A stretch of DNA of 6,823 nt from Draconibacterium sp. GTDB taxonomy: Bacteria > Bacteroidota > Bacteroidia > Bacteroidales > Prolixibacteraceae. Location of the stretch: contig JADIYN010000066.1 of the NCBI GenBank assembly GCA_016705335.1, forward strand, positions 1 through 6,823, read 5' to 3'. The notes under the pieces are model-generated. The model saw nothing but the letters and a program-made list of their open reading frames with translations, made no database searches and was not told where the DNA came from. How positions within the stretch are numbered: the stretch's first letter is position 1; each line of letters starts with the position of its first letter. Below are positions 6,335 through 6,823 of this stretch, piece after piece. Position numbers and translations under genes: made by a program.

Positions 6335-6823
6335 CTCGGATTGATGAAGTGAGTCATTTTTCCAATCGGATGACTAACGCCCCAATTGCCCGTTGGATAT
6401 GGAAAACTTAGTTTTAAACCCACCAAACCTTTCGAAATTCTTTTTGAATTGATTTCCACCTCAACCAAATCTTTTTCGGGATGAACACAGGTTGAAACGT
6501 CGATTTTTTCATTTTCAATTTCAAAAGAACTTTCTATCAAGCCTTCCCATAAATTCAGATTTTGATTTATATTTTTGATTTCCCCAACCTCTACTTTCGA
6601 TTTGTCGGCGTTAAATAATGCAAATCCAAAATTGGCCAATTGCAAACGGTGTGGGTTCATCCTGAAATAATTTGCTGCATCCTGTTTTCGGCCAGGCTCA
6701 TTCCACTGAACTGCATAGGGAACTTTTCTACTTTCAACATCAAAATACTGATAAGTTTCTTCCAACCGGTAATTTTCTGTATTCGGAAAACTGTGCCAGC
6801 CCCACTCGCTCTGCGTTCCAAGA
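6301..6823 (-). CDS. (alpha/alpha)6-barrel glycosidase-like protein, N-terminal piece (cut by right edge)
   Basis: N-terminal beta-sandwich part of the same minus-strand protein. The frame is open to the window edge (first full codon 6822-6820) and begins LGTQSEWGWHSFPNTENY, then YFDVESRKVPYAVQW and NPHRLQLANFGFALF, all typical of the family. The leucine codon at 6765-6763 could be misread as a TTG start, but in-frame homology continues upstream of it, so the true start lies beyond the window; the signal peptide, if any, is not visible. After SFPYPTGNWGVSHPIGK the frame goes wrong because an A-run (6357-6361 on the plus strand, read as T) is one base short; the other frame carries on as NDSLHQSEMLGETDN. 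Total visible gene is about 1.93 kb, with perhaps the first hundred residues missing. Confidence 0.8.
   Translation of the reverse strand, partial: LGTQSEWGWHSFPNTENYRLEETYQYFDVESRKVPYAVQWNEPGRKQDAANYFRMNPHRLQLANFGFALFNADKSKVEVGEIKNINQNLNLWEGLIESSFEIENEKIDVSTCVHPEKDLVEVEINSKRISKGLVGLKLSFPYPTGNWGVSHPIGKMTHFINPRCLVKQITAPF

Noticed and set aside
1..6823. Mobile element, CRISPR array, tRNA/rRNA, riboswitch or defence system
   Set aside because: No terminal repeats, transposase motifs, spaced repeats, or recognisable RNA gene sequence were seen on either strand.

Overview
The window looks like a piece of a carbohydrate-degradation locus from a Bacteroidota (Bacteroidetes) genome, most likely a Marinilabiliales/Prolixibacteraceae-type anaerobe or marine degrader; the lineage is an inference. 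Support comes from AT-rich coding sequence, signal peptides of the 'FGQ|T' and 'SAQ|E' kind, no Shine-Dalgarno-like sites, TAnnTTTG-like promoter elements, and a type IX secretion (T9SS) C-terminal sorting domain, which is known only from this phylum.

Layout. 1-417 (minus) is the N-terminal part of a D-2-hydroxyacid dehydrogenase that runs off the left edge. About 105 bp of divergent promoter region follows. 523-2991 (plus) is one full-length GH95 alpha-L-fucosidase/alpha-L-galactosidase-type gene, split into pieces by about eight small indels between 1368 and 1825. It overlaps by ATGA with 2988-4532 (plus), a secreted clan GH-A (TIM-barrel) glycoside hydrolase whose T9SS sorting domain continues out of frame to about 4730. 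4731-4889 is a short convergent gap carrying a possible second T9SS-tail fragment. 4890-6823 (minus) is one large (alpha/alpha)6-barrel, six-hairpin-glycosidase-like gene, cut by the right edge and split into three pieces by indels.

How the genes may work together (inference): a cell-surface TIM-barrel enzyme and an exported fucosidase-type exo-enzyme are made from coupled genes, so they probably act in turn on one fucose- or L-galactose-containing polysaccharide. The convergent (alpha/alpha)6 enzyme would be a further member of the set. No SusC/SusD pair, sugar kinase, transporter or regulator lies in the window, so the substrate cannot be fixed. The dehydrogenase is divergent and may be unrelated.

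The dominant oddity is the number of one- or two-base indels, mostly in short homopolymers. They sit in three of the four genes in clusters and near the edge of the fourth, with kilobase-scale clean stretches between. Every break can be repaired to a well-conserved family sequence with no lost domain, so I favour uncorrected long-read or assembly error over real gene decay. I see no RNA genes, insertion sequences, CRISPR arrays or defence systems, and no convincing undescribed system.
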